From Actinomycetota bacterium (lineage in GTDB: Bacteria; Zhuqueibacterota; Zhuqueibacteria; Residuimicrobiales; Krinioviventaceae), in assembly GCA_011682565.1 (NCBI GenBank), contig JAACEJ010000277.1, positions 1 to 5,633 on the forward strand: 5,633 nt of DNA, in the 5' to 3' direction. A program made the position numbers and the translations under genes. Below, piece after piece: positions 4,989-5,633 of this stretch (position 1 is its first letter; every line of letters starts with the position of its first letter). The notes beneath the pieces were generated by a model. It made no database searches, had not been told where the DNA came from, and saw nothing but the letters and a program-made list of their open reading frames with translations.

Positions 4989-5633
4989 ATGGGGTCGTTA
5001 ACTGCAAGTTTCGTTTCTTCTCTTGCTGTAAAGTTAACAAGCAAAGTTTTAGAATCAGCAGGAAAACGAATTAGGAGAGTCTTTGTCGGTACGGAAAAAG
5101 AAAAGGCTGTTCGCCGATGTTTTGCAGCAGGGATAAAGGCGATGAGCCGGTTTGCAGCCAAAAGCGCCGCCAATGAAACAGACCTGCAATATCTTTTTAA
5201 AACATTTTTTGATGAACCGGATATTGCGCGCGAATTAGCGCCTTTGCTGCGCTCGCAATCTATCGACAAAGATGAACTTTTGTACCTTTTGCAGGAAACC
5301 GGTTTTGACAAAAAAACGCTGCCTGGATTTAATGCGAAAGAAGCGCTGCTTGAATTTGAAAAGGCTTTTATTTCTGTTGCAACGGAAGAAGCTGAGCTGC
5401 GTGGTACGATTAACACAAACGAACTGCTCAAGCAGACCGGCATTCAGCAAGCGCAATTGAAAGAAATGAAAAAAATATCCAATATAATGACCACAGGGAA
5501 TGAAGATAAAACCAAACACCTGCAAAACCTGCGCAAAAGCTATTTAAGCCATCTTTTTCAAGAAAGTCGGAAACTTTCATTCACAGGCATCGACCCCAAA
5601 GCAGCGAGTGAAAAAGAAGCGAGAATTAACCTG
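4989..5633 (+). CDS. Probable NACHT/STAND NTPase, N-terminal part (3'-partial, 215 aa seen)
   Basis: The frame opens at ATG 4989, preceded by AAAGGAA with 5 bases spacing, and stays open to the window edge. The visible part is helical and soluble. It begins with a short hydrophobic/basic segment (TASFVSSLAVKLTSKVLE, then KRIRRVF), followed by an amphipathic alpha-helical region about residues 35-170. The last residues read YLSHLFQESRKLSFTGIDPK, then AASEKEARINL. That closing pattern, YLxxL...LSLxGIDxKAAxExExRLxL, is what I recall lying just before the P-loop in bacterial NACHT/STAND NTPases. Many of these are signalling or anti-phage proteins with a variable N-terminal effector and C-terminal sensor repeats. 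No TIR, nuclease or protease domain is recognisable at this N-terminus. The P-loop, Walker B and sensor would lie beyond 5633, so the assignment is unproven. The gene sits directly behind dispersed repeats, consistent with an accessory region. Confidence 0.62.
   Translation, partial: MGSLTASFVSSLAVKLTSKVLESAGKRIRRVFVGTEKEKAVRRCFAAGIKAMSRFAAKSAANETDLQYLFKTFFDEPDIARELAPLLRSQSIDKDELLYLLQETGFDKKTLPGFNAKEALLEFEKAFISVATEEAELRGTINTNELLKQTGIQQAQLKEMKKISNIMTTGNEDKTKHLQNLRKSYLSHLFQESRKLSFTGIDPKAASEKEARINL

Noticed and set aside
4883..5074. 63-codon rightward frame starting MRLLRRSF
   Set aside because: Its start is the right arm of the dispersed inverted repeat, and it overlaps the real gene at 4989 in another frame; a familiar spurious annotation.
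4970..5443. 157-codon leftward frame
   Set aside because: Shadow of the NACHT-like gene: Ser-rich, low-complexity translation with no family resemblance, while the rightward frame has a good ribosome binding site and helical protein character.

Overview
The window looks like a mid-GC bacterial chromosome segment from a Gram-negative lineage. Hints are a TIGR03545-like envelope protein, a lipoprotein-type signal peptide, and dispersed hairpin repeats of the kinds I associate with the FCB group (Ignavibacteria, Calditrichota, KSB1-like) and Deltaproteobacteria. The taxon cannot be fixed from the sequence alone.

Layout. (1) The left edge carries a rightward gene, cut by the window, that resembles the TIGR03545 family. 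Its reading frame runs into DNA antisense to a small, clearly protein-like Cys-rich gene (724-990, minus), so its 3' part seems to have been lost or replaced. (2) A leftward unit occupies 2692 down to 724: a strong sigma70-type promoter, a 34-codon leader peptide with six Trp codons in a nine-codon stretch (2636-2532), an intrinsic terminator (2500-2461), the tryptophan synthase beta chain trpB2 (2417-1050), a perfect palindromic hairpin (1043-1014), and the small Cys-rich protein. (3) A short divergent intergenic region separates this from a rightward pair: a HAD-superfamily hydrolase (2894-3688) and, one base later, a putative lipoprotein of the MJ1477/TM1410 GH114-like family (3690-4715). 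(4) A gene-free stretch (4716-4988) holds two kinds of dispersed repeat. (5) A rightward gene starts at 4989 and runs off the right edge; it looks like the N-terminal region of a NACHT/STAND NTPase.

The most notable system is the apparent ribosome-mediated tryptophan attenuator controlling an orphan trpB2. The leader codons just after the Trp run (2559-2550) are complementary over 10 bases to the 5' arm of the terminator (2497-2488). They can also pair with upstream leader segments, so the three mutually exclusive helices of a classical trp attenuator are all present. This links TrpB2 to tryptophan supply in this organism. The second notable element is the partial NACHT-like gene behind the repeats, a candidate for an immune or signalling NTPase whose diagnostic P-loop lies outside the window.
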